Positions 32,317 to 32,379 of a DNA stretch of 32,379 bases are shown piece by piece. The stretch covers positions 1-32,379 of the forward strand of contig JALWZV010000089.1 in NCBI GenBank assembly GCA_027002315.1, in the 5' to 3' direction. Each line of letters starts with the position of its first letter. Positions within the stretch are counted from its first letter, which is position 1. A program made the translations under genes and the position numbers. This DNA comes from Candidatus Roizmanbacteria bacterium. GTDB lineage: Bacteria; Patescibacteriota; Microgenomatia; UBA1406; GWC2-37-13. The notes under the pieces were generated by a model. It was not told the origin of the DNA, did no database searches, and saw nothing but the letters and a program-made list of their open reading frames with translations.

Positions 32317-32379
32317 GTTTACAAAAAATCTTTTTAAAAAACTTTCGTAATTTAAAACATAATTTATTTAGCATTAATC
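32313..32379 (+). CDS. recF: Start of a RecF-like gene (cut by window end)
   Basis: The reading frame begins MSLQKIFLKNFRNLKHNLFS and runs to the window edge. The pattern 'hxxhxLxNFRNh' is the N terminus of RecF, an ABC-type ATPase that loads recombinase at single-strand gaps; related RecN/SMC-like ATPases start in the same way, so this is a likely, not certain, match. The ATG overlaps the stop of the kinase-methyltransferase gene by 4 bases (ATGA), so the two are probably translated together. Only about 22 residues are visible. Confidence 0.6.
   Translation, partial: MSLQKIFLKNFRNLKHNLFSIN

Noticed and set aside
1-32379. CRISPR arrays, insertion sequences or recoded UGA codons
   Set aside because: No regular repeat-spacer units and no transposase frames were seen; TGA acts as a stop (for example at 32314-32316) and Trp is encoded by TGG.

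Overview
The window is AT-rich, densely packed bacterial chromosome, most likely from Patescibacteria (the Candidate Phyla Radiation). A Microgenomates-like lineage is possible, but I cannot place it with confidence. The reasons are several small type IV secretion-type pilins, a DUF2298 'YYY' membrane protein, an archaeal-type ATP-dependent DNA ligase, a short valyl-tRNA synthetase, an rpmH-yidC-jag cluster with no room for rnpA, and many lineage-specific membrane proteins. TGA, TAA and TAG all appear as stops, so the standard code fits.

Layout. 1-494 holds a tRNA-Pro(GGG) and a free-standing 5S rRNA gene on the minus strand with its own promoter. 495-4967 encodes a PH-domain membrane protein, a small membrane protein, a membrane protein with a phosphatase-like head and propeller-like tail, and, on the minus strand, three tandem pilin-like proteins followed by a DUF4340 protein. 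5010-7851 is a Fic protein and an ATP-dependent DNA ligase. 7881-10152 holds two glycosyltransferases and an endonuclease/exonuclease/phosphatase-family protein. 10153-10617 is the largest gap between long genes. It has a pair of DnaA-box-like sites, a palindromic operator-like array, a strong promoter, an unrecognised 44-residue basic gene and a long terminator hairpin. 10618-12729 is the YYY protein. 12819-16385 is valS, rpmH, yidC and jag.

16472-30826 looks like a lineage-specific envelope region. It contains a 1312-residue tail-anchored protein of unknown function, a secreted Cys-rich protein ending in a pilin-like module, a VirB6/TrbL-like polytopic protein, and three tandem anchored proteins that share one extracytoplasmic domain (two carry a transglycosylase-like and a C39-like peptidase domain). 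It also contains a Clp ATPase with an added zinc ribbon, a T/P-rich anchored protein, an HExxH membrane protein and another pilin-like protein. Together these suggest a cell-envelope secretion or attachment machine, but no VirB4/VirD4-type ATPase lies in the window. 30976-32379 is an amino-acid-kinase/methyltransferase fusion followed by the start of a recF-like gene.

Many transcription units start without a leader. In at least eight cases a clear -10 hexamer ends 6 or 7 bases before the ATG, and Shine-Dalgarno motifs are generally absent. This spacing helped choose several starts and supports the small gene at 10353.
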